Shown piece by piece: positions 1 through 10,129 of a stretch of DNA of 33,280 bases. The notes below the pieces were generated by a model. The model ran no database searches and had not been told where the DNA came from. It saw nothing but the letters and a program-made list of their open reading frames with translations. Position 1 is the first letter of the stretch. Each line of letters opens with the position of its first letter. Position numbers and translations under genes: made by a program. The stretch is taken from positions 1-33,280 of the forward strand of contig JAAZMK010000162.1 in assembly GCA_012798865.1 (NCBI GenBank). The letters run 5' to 3'. This DNA is from Clostridiaceae bacterium. Lineage in GTDB: Bacteria; Bacillota; Clostridia; Saccharofermentanales; DTU023.

Positions 1-120
1 AATCTCTCACGGGGATAAATCGTTCGGTCTCAATCGGTAAACAGAGTTGAATATAGCCCCCGTATTTGCTATAGTCTGAATGTAAATTTAGTGTCTTCAT
101 AACATAAGTTTACAGCATGA

Positions 121-145
121 GAGGTGCTTTGGCACCTCTTTTTTT
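121..145 (+). terminator. putative rho-independent terminator
   Basis: GAGGTGC-tttg-GCACCTC perfect 7-bp stem followed by TTTTTTT. Confidence 0.75.
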
Positions 146-402
146 ACCTTAAAAAATGGGGCCGCCCTTTTTGAGACAGCCCCTTTTGGTGATGAATTTG
201 CAAAAGATCCTGAGAGATCTTATCATCTTCATTTTTTCCATGCGATTTTTCACAAAAAGACGGCATATATTGGCTGCGACAGCGTGATAAAAATCTAACA
301 GCTCTCTCAAGGCCTTTGGTCCTACGCAGAAGTCTCTAAATATCATATGATAATACTCAAATATAAGGAAGGACCAACTTAGGTCGGAATATTCAGTAGC
401 CC

Positions 403-1806
403 CTACTTACGCCGATTCATCTTTGTTTTCAGCATTTCAACCATTGGCATCAAGTTATGTCTTGTTATTATGCAAAATATGAAAAATGAAATTGCTGAGA
501 CAGCATATACGTGGTAATCAATACCAACTAAAGTTGCTTGCAAGAGAATGAGAATAGTTAATATTCCCAGCTTTAAAAAATGAAAATTCATACTTCTAAT
601 TTCTCTCTTCAGTCTAATGATTCGCAATAATGCCACTATAAAATAAGCAAACACAGTGCCGACAACTGCACCATAAATACCCGTGATCGGTATAAGAACA
701 TAATTTACAACAATATTGGCAATGCTCGCCACAATAGTTGTGGTCATTATAATGTTGCTTTGTTTTAAAGCTCCAAACAAACCGCTGGCAAAAATTGATA
801 ATGCAGAAAAAGTAGCACTAACCAATAGTAGCGGAACATAGTGCCATGATTCTTCAAATGCTTTTCCAACGTAAATACTCATAAACGGTTTTGTAATACC
901 GATAATTATAATCGTGACTCCAAAGATGAATACACTATAATACTTAAAAACGGTAGAATAAAAACTCGTTTCGTTCGTAGAATCGAATTCCTTAATTGAA
1001 GCCAGTCCCCATGCTTGAGAGAAAATTGATGATAATACAGTTACCAATGCGGGAATTTTTGATGCAGCTGTGTATATTCCTAATGCCGCATCTCCAATCA
1101 TCCTTTCGATCATTATCTTGTCAGAGGAATAGATGATCCACCAAGACACATCGTTAAAAACAAATGGTATGGAGTATATAACCATTTCTTTCATTAATGA
1201 CTTATCAAATGATGTTTCTTGAAGATCTGTCCGCATACCTCCTATTACAAACGCTAAAAAAGACAGTAATGCATTTGACAAAATTGTTGAGAGTAAATAG
1301 CCCTGAACACCCATCTTCAACACATAAAGGAAAACTATATTGAAGCCAACCAGAAGAAGAGCTTGAATAATACTCATGGCAGAGTATGCCTTGATCATTT
1401 CTTTTACCCTTAAGTACACCAAAGAATTTAAACGAGCGAAGTGAACTATTACATTCGCGCACATGTACCATTTCCATTCTCGAATGGGAACATACAATCC
1501 CAAAAGAGGGGTAAGAAATACAGTAACAACGCTCCCTACCAAAAATACGATGGATGCGCAGAGTAACGAATTCTGCCTTTTACCTTTTACCAAACCATAT
1601 CGTAATAAACCGTTAAAAATCGACAACGAAATGAAAGGAAGAAGCAGATCACTACCAGCGAAAACCAAGTCTGCGATTCCATATTCGCTATCTGTAAGAA
1701 TATGAGTATAAATTGGCAGCAAGAGAAGGAGAAGAAGTTTAGAGCCAAACTCACCAAGAGCAACTATGCCCATATCACTAATCAAACGCTTGTATTTATT
1801 GTTCAT
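403..1806 (-). CDS. Wzx-like oligosaccharide flippase (polysaccharide biosynthesis protein)
   Basis: 467-aa multi-TM ORF; N-terminal ALGEFGSKLLLLLLLPIYTHILTDSEYGIADL is typical of MATE/MOP-superfamily flippases; in a polysaccharide gene context. Confidence 0.88.
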   Translation of the reverse strand: MNNKYKRLISDMGIVALGEFGSKLLLLLLLPIYTHILTDSEYGIADLVFAGSDLLLPFISLSIFNGLLRYGLVKGKRQNSLLCASIVFLVGSVVTVFLTPLLGLYVPIREWKWYMCANVIVHFARLNSLVYLRVKEMIKAYSAMSIIQALLLVGFNIVFLYVLKMGVQGYLLSTILSNALLSFLAFVIGGMRTDLQETSFDKSLMKEMVIYSIPFVFNDVSWWIIYSSDKIMIERMIGDAALGIYTAASKIPALVTVLSSIFSQAWGLASIKEFDSTNETSFYSTVFKYYSVFIFGVTIIIIGITKPFMSIYVGKAFEESWHYVPLLLVSATFSALSIFASGLFGALKQSNIIMTTTIVASIANIVVNYVLIPITGIYGAVVGTVFAYFIVALLRIIRLKREIRSMNFHFLKLGILTILILLQATLVGIDYHVYAVSAISFFIFCIITRHNLMPMVEMLKTKMNRRK

Positions 1807-1817
1807 AGAAAATAATA

Positions 1818-3305
1818 TTAACTGTTAGAGTAGAACTCTAATCCTTCATGCTGTGCTTTTTGCCGGACAGTAGAAGTGAAAAGTTTCTGGAACACGTAGA
1901 TCGTGCCACACATCAATAACGCCATGGTAATAGAAGTAATATATCCGCTCATAGTACCGGCTATCACGCAGGTTGCAAGACGAATATACGTAAAGTTATA
2001 GAAAAATACTAAAAATAACGTTTTTTTCTGCTTGAGTTTCTTCTCGATATATATCGCAATTCTCAGGAAAATGCATGCAAATACAGGTGCGAGAAATAGT
2101 CCAAAATAGCAGTATCCTTGATTGGCTATTTGCAGAAAAATACCGTAATCTCTTCCCTCAATTCCATAGAACCAAGAGTTATACATCATTATCGATGTGC
2201 TACCACTAATTTTTTTGGCGATAATGTTCAAACCCATAAATGGTCTGAAAATATCGTAAAAAAACGTATCTGCAGTAAAGTTTCCCTGGTTGATATCTGA
2301 AAAATGAATTCCGCAAGCTACTGATTGTGGACCCAGACAATACATTTCAATAAATGACGGCACATAGTTTTCGCGTAGAGAAGTTCCTTGAAGAGCTGAA
2401 CTATATGAACTCTGTTTATAAACAGTGAACAAGCGATAGAATGTCATTCCCAACAAAACAACAATAGCGCCGATTGTTAGTATGCGAACTATGATTTTCC
2501 TGTATTTCCTAAAGCTTATGGATAAACATTGTAAAATAGCATACAAGGAATATATTACTAGTGAACGGCTTTCACCATTAATAATACTTACTGTAAATAA
2601 ACCGGCTATTACACCTATAAAGACATACAGTTTTTTTCCCGAGATATCATATCGCCTTTTTGCATAGTCCAAAGCGATAATGAAGCCACACAAAAATGCA
2701 TAATACGTAAACGTTATCAACCCCGTAGATAATGTTGTTCGGGTCTCAGAAATCAACTCTCCGATTTTTGCGGAGTCTGGTTTGAGTAGCAGGAAGTTTA
2801 ATGATCTCTTTACTTCAGGAACAGTAAAGTAAATTATAAATCCAAATACCAACACTAATCCCAGTGTAATAGCATCATTTCCTAATGGCTGTACCTTGAT
2901 TCCTTCTGCGTCGGTTTCTTTTATCGCATTCCTTAATGCTATCAAGAGAAAAATTGAAATAAACACGCACTCATATGACATCAGCAATACTGATCGTGAA
3001 AGAAGAGAGATGTCCCGCGTAGAAAAACCATAAAATCCAACATATTCGTTTAAGGCTTCATAACATGGCACAAACACAAGTCTAATGAATTCAGTTACTG
3101 CGAACCACACTACAGTCTTTGATCCTGTCCTGATTCTTAAGGGCGCAAGAATAAACACATAACATAGTCCAAACACTAAAGGAAGAAACATCAACAAAAA
3201 ATTAAACTCATGAATATTACTTAAAATGATCAGAGATGACGCCGCAATACAGACTACAAAGAGTAGAGCGTCTCCTCCGCGAATTAACAATTTCCTGTTT
3301 GACAT
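1818..3305 (-). CDS. Wzy-like O-antigen/oligosaccharide repeat-unit polymerase
   Basis: 495-aa hydrophobic multi-TM ORF directly upstream of the flippase on the same strand; INGESRSLVIYSLYAILQ and long loop typical of Wzy proteins. Confidence 0.7.
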   Translation of the reverse strand: MSNRKLLIRGGDALLFVVCIAASSLIILSNIHEFNFLLMFLPLVFGLCYVFILAPLRIRTGSKTVVWFAVTEFIRLVFVPCYEALNEYVGFYGFSTRDISLLSRSVLLMSYECVFISIFLLIALRNAIKETDAEGIKVQPLGNDAITLGLVLVFGFIIYFTVPEVKRSLNFLLLKPDSAKIGELISETRTTLSTGLITFTYYAFLCGFIIALDYAKRRYDISGKKLYVFIGVIAGLFTVSIINGESRSLVIYSLYAILQCLSISFRKYRKIIVRILTIGAIVVLLGMTFYRLFTVYKQSSYSSALQGTSLRENYVPSFIEMYCLGPQSVACGIHFSDINQGNFTADTFFYDIFRPFMGLNIIAKKISGSTSIMMYNSWFYGIEGRDYGIFLQIANQGYCYFGLFLAPVFACIFLRIAIYIEKKLKQKKTLFLVFFYNFTYIRLATCVIAGTMSGYITSITMALLMCGTIYVFQKLFTSTVRQKAQHEGLEFYSNS

Positions 3306-3605
3306 TTCTACTATCTAACTCGTTATTTAAAACGCCTCTAATTCTATGAACGTTTCCTCAACTTCTTATTACTATTCTGGTATGTGTACATCGAAATCAA
3401 GTGAATAATTCAATGCCCTTCTTACTGTTTCTACAAAATTATCCTTATCCGCATTATTTTACCAGACCAAACTGTTTGAGGCAACGTAGACGATATACCC
3501 CGCACCTAAGCAAATAAAAATAAAAATCGACAACAAGTTGACACGATCATGGTTCACCTGTTCTTTACTCTGATTATGACTTATGAGATAATGAACAACA
3601 AAAAT

Positions 3606-3628
3606 AAACCGTTACAAACGGTTTTTTT
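3606..3628 (+). terminator. intrinsic terminator-like hairpin in the divergent intergenic region
   Basis: AAACCGTT-aca-AACGGTTT 8-bp stem followed by TTTT; lies upstream of the 3702 CDS start. Confidence 0.65.
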
Positions 3629-3701
3629 GAGAAGCAGTATTCAGGGGACGTTTTTCATACAAGTAGATTGTGAAACCCTGAATATGTTATAGCGGCATTG
3701 A

Positions 3702-4967
3702 GTGATTGGTAATAGCATGGAAATGATTGAAACAGAGACCATTTATTTATCTTCCCCTCGCATGAGCGAGGAGGGGTATGAGTTTGAATACGTAAAGGAA
3801 GCTTTTACTACAAACTGGATTGCTCCTCTCGGTCCAAATGTTACAACATTTGAAAAGGAATTTGCCGAAGCGCTCGGTACGTATGATGCGACTGCCCTCG
3901 TTTCCGGCACTTCGGCGATCCATCTTGCACTCAAACTTGTAGGCGTTGGAGAGGGCATTCGCCCTTGCGACCCCAATGCACGTGATCCACGTGACGATAT
4001 TGTTCTGTGCTCTTCACTGACTTTTGCGGCATCGGTCAATCCCATTGTGTATCAAAACGCAACTCCCGTTTTGATAGATTCCGAATGGTCGACATGGAAC
4101 CTGGATCCTAAAGCGTTGAAGATTGCGCTTGACAAGTACAAGGATAAAGTCAAAGCGGTTATTGTCGTACACCTGTATGGCTTGCTTGCAGATATCGATC
4201 AAATTCTTTCAATCTGTGATGAATATGGAGTGCCTGTTATTGAGGATGCGGCGGAATCGCTTGGCTCAACATATGACGCCTATTATTATCGCGCTGAGGG
4301 AGAGGCGAAACGACGCTGGCACGACACGCCAAAACGGTTGTACGCCGGTACTGCTGCGGATATTGGTTGTTTCAGTTTTAATGGGAACAAGATCATCACG
4401 ACATCGGGAGGCGGAATGCTGACGGGTAACAACCCGGATTCGGCGAAGGAATTCTGTAAGAAAGTTCGCTTCTGGGCGTCTCAATCAAGAGAAAAAACAC
4501 CTTGGTATCAACATGAGGAATTAGGATACAATTACCGGATGTCAAACGTTTTAGCTGGCATCGGACGTGGACAGCTGAAAGTTCTTGACCGTCACATTGA
4601 GGCGAAGAAATCTATCTTTGAGTTTTTCAAGGAACGCTTGGAGAAAACGGGAATGGTGCGCATGATGCCGGTACCGGAGGGTGTGTATCCTAACTACTGG
4701 CTCAGCTGTATTACTTTTGATGACTCTAGTAAGGTCATTAAAGTCTTTGCGAAGCTTGATGAGAATATTATCTCCGCTCGACCCATATGGAAGCCTATGC
4801 ATATGCAGCCGTTCTATCATTATTGCGATTTCATCACGGCTCAACCTGAAGGTAGTATGGGAGAGGAGCTGTTTATGAGCGGTTTGTGTCTGCCGAGTGA
4901 TATCAATATGGGTGAAAGAGAGTTGGAACGTATCGTTGAAACTATCGCTAACATATTAGTGGATTAA
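3702..4967 (+). CDS. DegT/DnrJ/EryC1/StrS family aminotransferase (PglE-like amino-sugar transaminase)
   Basis: 421 aa; IYLSSPRMSEEGYEFEYVKEAFTTNWIAPLGPNV, VIEDAAESLGSTY, FSFNGNKIITTSGGGM (PLP-lysine region). True start may be 3717 or 3723. Confidence 0.92.
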   Translation: MIGNSMEMIETETIYLSSPRMSEEGYEFEYVKEAFTTNWIAPLGPNVTTFEKEFAEALGTYDATALVSGTSAIHLALKLVGVGEGIRPCDPNARDPRDDIVLCSSLTFAASVNPIVYQNATPVLIDSEWSTWNLDPKALKIALDKYKDKVKAVIVVHLYGLLADIDQILSICDEYGVPVIEDAAESLGSTYDAYYYRAEGEAKRRWHDTPKRLYAGTAADIGCFSFNGNKIITTSGGGMLTGNNPDSAKEFCKKVRFWASQSREKTPWYQHEELGYNYRMSNVLAGIGRGQLKVLDRHIEAKKSIFEFFKERLEKTGMVRMMPVPEGVYPNYWLSCITFDDSSKVIKVFAKLDENIISARPIWKPMHMQPFYHYCDFITAQPEGSMGEELFMSGLCLPSDINMGERELERIVETIANILVD

Positions 4968-5001
4968 TTGTATAATTCGAAAAAAGTTTCGTAACTCTTC
5001 G

Positions 5002-6090
5002 TTGTATGCGGAGCGGGAATTGATTAAAGAAATTAATATTGACAATCGAGCTGAATGGAATGCAATAGTAAGAAGCTTTATTGATTACGATGTGTATTAC
5101 CTCGCAGAGTATGTTGAGGCCTTTGAGTTGCATGGAGACGGAATACCTACACTTTTTTATTTTTCGCGTGATGATCTCAGAGTAATTAATGTTGTCATGA
5201 AGCGGGACATATCTCAGTGTGAGTATTTTGCCAATGTCATTGAACGTGATAGGCTTTTTGATTTATCTACACCGTATGGTTATGGCGGCTTTTTATTTGA
5301 AGGAAATTTATCAAACGACTCTTTGAATCAATTTTTTTCTGACTACAAAATGTTTTGCAGGGAAAGAGGCTACGTTAGCGAATTTATCAGATTTCATCCC
5401 GTGCTAAGGAATGCTAACGTCTTGAAAGATTGTTCCGAGCACATTAGGGTCATTGATCTTGGCAATACAGTTACCATACCTTTAGTAAGCTTTACGGATA
5501 TTTGGCAAAATTATAAAGCAAACAACAGAAACAAAGTGCGTAAAGCGATTAAGAATGGTGTCCACGCATATTGGGGTAGAAACCGAGACATTTTCAGACA
5601 ATTTGCTGATCTCTATCGAATAACCATGGAGAAAGACAATGCGGCGGATTACTATTTCTTTGATCAGGATTTTTATTCGAGTATTTTGAATTCATTGAAA
5701 TATAACAGTCTGATTTTCTATGCAGTGTATGAAGAGAAAATGATTGCAGGCTCGATCATACTATTCGCTAATGGGAAAATGCACTATCACTTGTCAGGAA
5801 GTGATCCCGATTATAGTACTCTTGGAGGAACCAATCTTTTGCTTACTGAAGTCATTAAATGGGGTTTAGAAAATGATTTTAAGAGCTTTCATATGGGTGG
5901 AGGCGTTGGCAGTTCTTCTGAAGATAGTTTGTATACATTCAAGCAAGGCTTCAACAGAGAATCAGATACATTCTTTTCTATTGGCCAGATTATTTTCAAT
6001 GAAGAAATCTATGACAAATTAGTTTCAATTAGAGGATCACATTCTAGTATTTCTACAGACCATGAATTTTTTCCAGCTTATAGAAGGTAG
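5002..6090 (+). CDS. FemAB/GNAT-like protein (Acetyltransf_6-type)
   Basis: 362 aa; C-terminal YHLSGSDPDYSTLGGTNLLLTEVIKWGLENDFKSFHMGGG is the FemAB-like GNAT signature; TTG start. Confidence 0.75.
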   Translation: MYAERELIKEINIDNRAEWNAIVRSFIDYDVYYLAEYVEAFELHGDGIPTLFYFSRDDLRVINVVMKRDISQCEYFANVIERDRLFDLSTPYGYGGFLFEGNLSNDSLNQFFSDYKMFCRERGYVSEFIRFHPVLRNANVLKDCSEHIRVIDLGNTVTIPLVSFTDIWQNYKANNRNKVRKAIKNGVHAYWGRNRDIFRQFADLYRITMEKDNAADYYFFDQDFYSSILNSLKYNSLIFYAVYEEKMIAGSIILFANGKMHYHLSGSDPDYSTLGGTNLLLTEVIKWGLENDFKSFHMGGGVGSSSEDSLYTFKQGFNRESDTFFSIGQIIFNEEIYDKLVSIRGSHSSISTDHEFFPAYRR

Positions 6091-6155
6091 ACCAGCTAAT
6101 AGAAGGAGGTTTATTAGGACTCGTCTGTAGATCTTGTGGGGAATGGTAGGTAAAT

Positions 6156-7883
6156 GTGGAATTGTATTCAAAGCACATTAAACGGATACTAGATTTAATC
6201 TTTGCCTCAATGGCTCTTTTTTTGTTGAGCCCTCTGCTATTGGTTATATCAATTCTAGTTCGCCTTACGCTAGGTAGTCCGGTTGTATTTAGGCAAACAC
6301 GGCCGGGGAAAGATGAAAAACTCTTTACTCTTTATAAGTTTCGCAGCATGACTGATCCAACAAACAAAAAGGGAGAACTGCTATCTGATTCTCAGAGACT
6401 TACAAAATTCGGTAGGTTTCTTAGGGCTAGTAGTCTCGATGAATTGTTAGAGCTGATAAACATCATAAAAGGGGATATGAGTATCGTCGGACCGAGACCC
6501 TTGTCAATCTATTATCTTCCCCATTACACAAGCACAATGAGGAAGAGGCATCAAGTTCGGCCAGGATTAACGGGGCTGGCGCAAGTGAGCGGGCGAAACG
6601 ATTTGCCCTGGGATGAGCGATTAGCTTTAGATATAGAGTATGTCCGTAATATCTCATTTTTATTAGATTTAAAGATCATTTTCGTCACTTTTGTAAAGGT
6701 ATTTGGACGCTCGAATGTTTCTATTCGTGGAACCACAAGTATTAAGGACTTTGGTCCTTATAGTGTGATAAAAGAGCAGGGGAAAACACATATGCGTATC
6801 AATAACATGACATATTCCGAAATTGGAAGCTATTGGTGGCTGGAGGGGGATAACTTTAAAGAGGGAAATCCATTGAGGCATTTTGATTGGCTACCGGGTG
6901 TAGATGATTTTGCTTTCTCTTTTTCCGGAAGAGCTGCCATCAGTATTGCTCTCCAAGATATTATGATGAGTTTAAATATTAAAAAAGCATACGTTCCGTC
7001 ATACAGTTGTGTTTCAATGTTGCAGCCATTTGTTGATTATGAAATCCCGTTAGTGTTCTACGATGTCCATTATGACGACGGGTTTACGTATCATGTTCCG
7101 CAAATTGACAATGATTCGGTTGCTCTAGTCATGAATTATTTCGGAATTGAAACACATAAAGTGAAAAATGTGATCATGGATTTCAAACAACAAGGTGCAA
7201 TTGTAATTGAAGATATTACTCATTCCATGCTCTGCCAACAAAATGCTTCCGTGGGTAGTGATTACTATATTACAAGTCTCAGAAAATGGCTCGGTATACC
7301 TAGCGGTGGTTGGGTAGGTAAAAGATCTGGATCAATTCTTAAAAAACCCTATCTCGATAGTAATCACCTGGTCGTAGATAAAGTGGCGGGGATGAAAGAG
7401 AAATTTGCTTATCTAACTGGTAATCAAGAGTCTAAAGAGAGTTTCCTCCTATTACATTCGACTTTTGAAAATGATTTAATCCATTTGGATAAAATGTTGA
7501 AGATTGACGATTTGTCCTTGGGCATTTTGAATCATACTGATATGCATGAGGTTATTAAACGACGCAGAGAAAATGTTAGTGTGCTCGTTCACGGTTTAAA
7601 TGATTTCGATGATCATATTCTCAGAATTCCGAAGCTAGAAATGTCCGTTGACACGCCTATCTATTTGCCGATTTTTCTGAATATGGAAAACAGAGATTCG
7701 CTTAGGGAGTTTCTTGTTTCAAGAGGCATCTATTGTCCCATTCATTGGCCTGAAGTTATGGGGGCAAAAGTGGGTATTCGGGAAAATGAACTATCACTTG
7801 TGTGTGATCAGAGATATTCAAGCAATGATATGCACGCGATCATCAAGACAATACACGCATGGTATGATGAGATTCAACATTGA
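6156..7883 (+). CDS. bifunctional bacterial sugar transferase (monotopic PGT) fused to a PLP-dependent aminotransferase-like (DegT-type) domain
   Basis: N-terminal ~210 aa: KRILDLIFASMALFLLSPLLLVI, VFRQTRPGKDEKLFTLYKFRSM, SLDELLELINIIKGDMSIVGPRP, RPGLTGLAQVSGRN. C-terminal ~360 aa: FSGRAAISIALQDIM, VIEDITHSM, SLRKWLGIPSGGW. One open frame; GTG start. Confidence 0.85.
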   Translation: MELYSKHIKRILDLIFASMALFLLSPLLLVISILVRLTLGSPVVFRQTRPGKDEKLFTLYKFRSMTDPTNKKGELLSDSQRLTKFGRFLRASSLDELLELINIIKGDMSIVGPRPLSIYYLPHYTSTMRKRHQVRPGLTGLAQVSGRNDLPWDERLALDIEYVRNISFLLDLKIIFVTFVKVFGRSNVSIRGTTSIKDFGPYSVIKEQGKTHMRINNMTYSEIGSYWWLEGDNFKEGNPLRHFDWLPGVDDFAFSFSGRAAISIALQDIMMSLNIKKAYVPSYSCVSMLQPFVDYEIPLVFYDVHYDDGFTYHVPQIDNDSVALVMNYFGIETHKVKNVIMDFKQQGAIVIEDITHSMLCQQNASVGSDYYITSLRKWLGIPSGGWVGKRSGSILKKPYLDSNHLVVDKVAGMKEKFAYLTGNQESKESFLLLHSTFENDLIHLDKMLKIDDLSLGILNHTDMHEVIKRRRENVSVLVHGLNDFDDHILRIPKLEMSVDTPIYLPIFLNMENRDSLREFLVSRGIYCPIHWPEVMGAKVGIRENELSLVCDQRYSSNDMHAIIKTIHAWYDEIQH

Positions 7884-7908
7884 CAAGTCATAAAAAAAGG
7901 CAGAACTC

Positions 7909-9222
7909 ATGAATGAAGAATTCAACGATAAAAGATTGCTAATTTTGGGTGGCTCCAGAATATCCTGTGAAATCGTAAAACGTGCTCGCAATATGGGAAT
8001 CATTACAGGGGTGACGGATTGGTATCCTTTAGAGTATAGTCCTGCAAAAAGGGAGGCTGACGAAGCGTATGATGTCAGTACCAGTGACATAGAGTCCATG
8101 GTAAAACTTGTGCGAGATAAGAAGTTTGATGGTGTGATCACAGGATTCACGGATTCTGTTTTGCCGTATTATGCCGAAATATGTGACGTTGTCGGTTTGC
8201 CCGCTTATGGCACGAAGGAACAATTCGAGATTTTTACTGACAAAGACAAATATAAGAGACTGATGCGAGCCTTTGATATACCTACTATCCCGGATTACGA
8301 AGTTGATATCAACAAGTTCGAAGAGACAACAGCTGACATCGAGTATCCAGTCATTGTAAAGCCTTTAGATGGCAGTGGTTCACGTGGAGTGTCCATATGC
8401 AATAATCACGATGAATTAAGGAGCGCGATTACTATTGCCACAGATACATCAAAAGTCGGAGGAATTCTCGTCGAGCATTATTATGACAACGATGAAGCAA
8501 CAATATTTTGGCTATTTATTGATGGCAAAAGCCATTTGATGCTATTAGGTAACAGACACGTGAAGTATAACCAAGAAGGCGAATTGCCGTTACCCGCGGG
8601 TTATACGTATCCTTCAGCTGTTTTGCCGGCATTCTTCAAGGAAGTAGCTCCCAAAATGGAAGCGATGTTCTGCTCTGTGGGTATAAGGAATGGGATGATG
8701 TTTATGCAATGCAAAGTCGTCAATGGCACGTGTTTTGTTTATGATATCGGTTACCGACTGACAGGGAGCTTGGAATATATTAATCTGAACGCGCTATGTG
8801 GGTATAACCCGCTTGACATGATGATTTATTTTGCGTTAACGGGCAAAATGGGTCAGCCAGGAATAAGCAAAAGAATAGACCCATATTTGGGCGGGAAATA
8901 TGCTTATAATGTTTCGCTTCTATGCAAACCTGGAAGAATCAAGGAAATAAAGGGATTGGAGAGTATTAAGAAGTTACCGGGTGTTCTCGATGTAGTTGTT
9001 GCTCATCCTGTTGGCGATGTTATCACTGAAGCTATGAAGGGGAGACTGGCACAAATAACGGTTCGAATCCTTGGGAAAGCGGATACGATTGCTCAGATGA
9101 AGGATGAAATGTTGGAAGTTCAAAATTTGGCCAGTGTTGTTTCCGATACAGGTGAAGAGATGATTCTTTCCGGCTTGGAGGAATCGGATTATGTAGGGAC
9201 GATCTATGAGCATCAGCAGTAG
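7909..9222 (+). CDS. ATP-grasp domain protein (carbamoyl-phosphate synthase large subunit-like)
   Basis: 437 aa; TDKDKYKRLMRAFDIPTIPDYEV, YPVIVKPLDGSGSRGVSICNN, GGILVEHYYDNDEATIFWLF. Confidence 0.85.
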   Translation: MNEEFNDKRLLILGGSRISCEIVKRARNMGIITGVTDWYPLEYSPAKREADEAYDVSTSDIESMVKLVRDKKFDGVITGFTDSVLPYYAEICDVVGLPAYGTKEQFEIFTDKDKYKRLMRAFDIPTIPDYEVDINKFEETTADIEYPVIVKPLDGSGSRGVSICNNHDELRSAITIATDTSKVGGILVEHYYDNDEATIFWLFIDGKSHLMLLGNRHVKYNQEGELPLPAGYTYPSAVLPAFFKEVAPKMEAMFCSVGIRNGMMFMQCKVVNGTCFVYDIGYRLTGSLEYINLNALCGYNPLDMMIYFALTGKMGQPGISKRIDPYLGGKYAYNVSLLCKPGRIKEIKGLESIKKLPGVLDVVVAHPVGDVITEAMKGRLAQITVRILGKADTIAQMKDEMLEVQNLASVVSDTGEEMILSGLEESDYVGTIYEHQQ

Positions 9223-10129
9223 AAAGATGAAGATTACTGTCACCGGCGCCTCAGGTTTTCTTGGCAGGAATCTCATCAAAATGTTAAGGGAAGATAATCG
9301 ATATATCGTGCACGCGATTACCTCTCGCGCTGATTTTTCCCGTAGTACGAACACAGATGATCATGTCAGATACCATGATCGCGATGCTATTTTTACAAAT
9401 AATGACGAGGAAATTTTCTACGGTTCTACCGTGATCAATTGCGCATTCCCAAGAAATAGTAATGGAACAGAGATGGCAGAAGGTCTCGAATACACCCAGC
9501 ACTTGTTTCGTATTGCTCACAGGTGTTTGGCCAAAGCCATTGTCAATATTTCGACACAAAGTGTCTATCCAACAAACAGAACGGAGGCCGCGACAGAGCA
9601 GTCGCCAGTGAGTTTGGATACGGTATATTCTGTTGGTAAATATGCGACAGAGCTTATGCTGAAAGCTTCTTGTAGTTCTTCCGATACAAACTACACGAAT
9701 CTAAGGATGGCGAGTTTGATTGGACCGGGGTTTAACCAACGAATTACAAATCGGTTCGTACAACAAGCTCTTATCGACAAGCGATTAAATGTTGTGCTGA
9801 GCAAAAAAATCTATGGTTATTTAGATGTGATGGATGCAGTGACCGGGATAATGACGTTGATAAACACGCAAAGCGATTCTTGGAGTTCTTTATATAATTT
9901 AGGTCCAAAGGACGGATACTCTATAAGAGATATTGCTGGATTTGTATGTGAAGTTGCAGAAGAATTTAGCATCGGTCCTGTCACTTGTGTGTTTGAACAC
10001 TCAAATGAATACTCTAACTCGTTGTTGGATTCAAGCAAGTTTTACGACGAGCTTATGTGGCATCCGTCGATCCCAATGAGGGAATCTATAAGAAGAATCT
10101 TTAGCTACGAGACTGGAGTCGTAAAGTGA
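9206..10129 (+). CDS. NAD-dependent epimerase/dehydratase (extended SDR)
   Basis: 307 aa; MKITVTGASGFLGRNLI nucleotide-binding motif, YSVGK active site; overlaps the previous CDS by 17 nt. Start may be the ATG at 9227. Confidence 0.88.
   Translation: MSISSRKMKITVTGASGFLGRNLIKMLREDNRYIVHAITSRADFSRSTNTDDHVRYHDRDAIFTNNDEEIFYGSTVINCAFPRNSNGTEMAEGLEYTQHLFRIAHRCLAKAIVNISTQSVYPTNRTEAATEQSPVSLDTVYSVGKYATELMLKASCSSSDTNYTNLRMASLIGPGFNQRITNRFVQQALIDKRLNVVLSKKIYGYLDVMDAVTGIMTLINTQSDSWSSLYNLGPKDGYSIRDIAGFVCEVAEEFSIGPVTCVFEHSNEYSNSLLDSSKFYDELMWHPSIPMRESIRRIFSYETGVVK

Noticed and set aside
3743-4045. 100-aa minus-strand ORF and other small ORFs inside 3702-4967
   Set aside because: Antisense or alternative-frame products of the clear DegT aminotransferase CDS.
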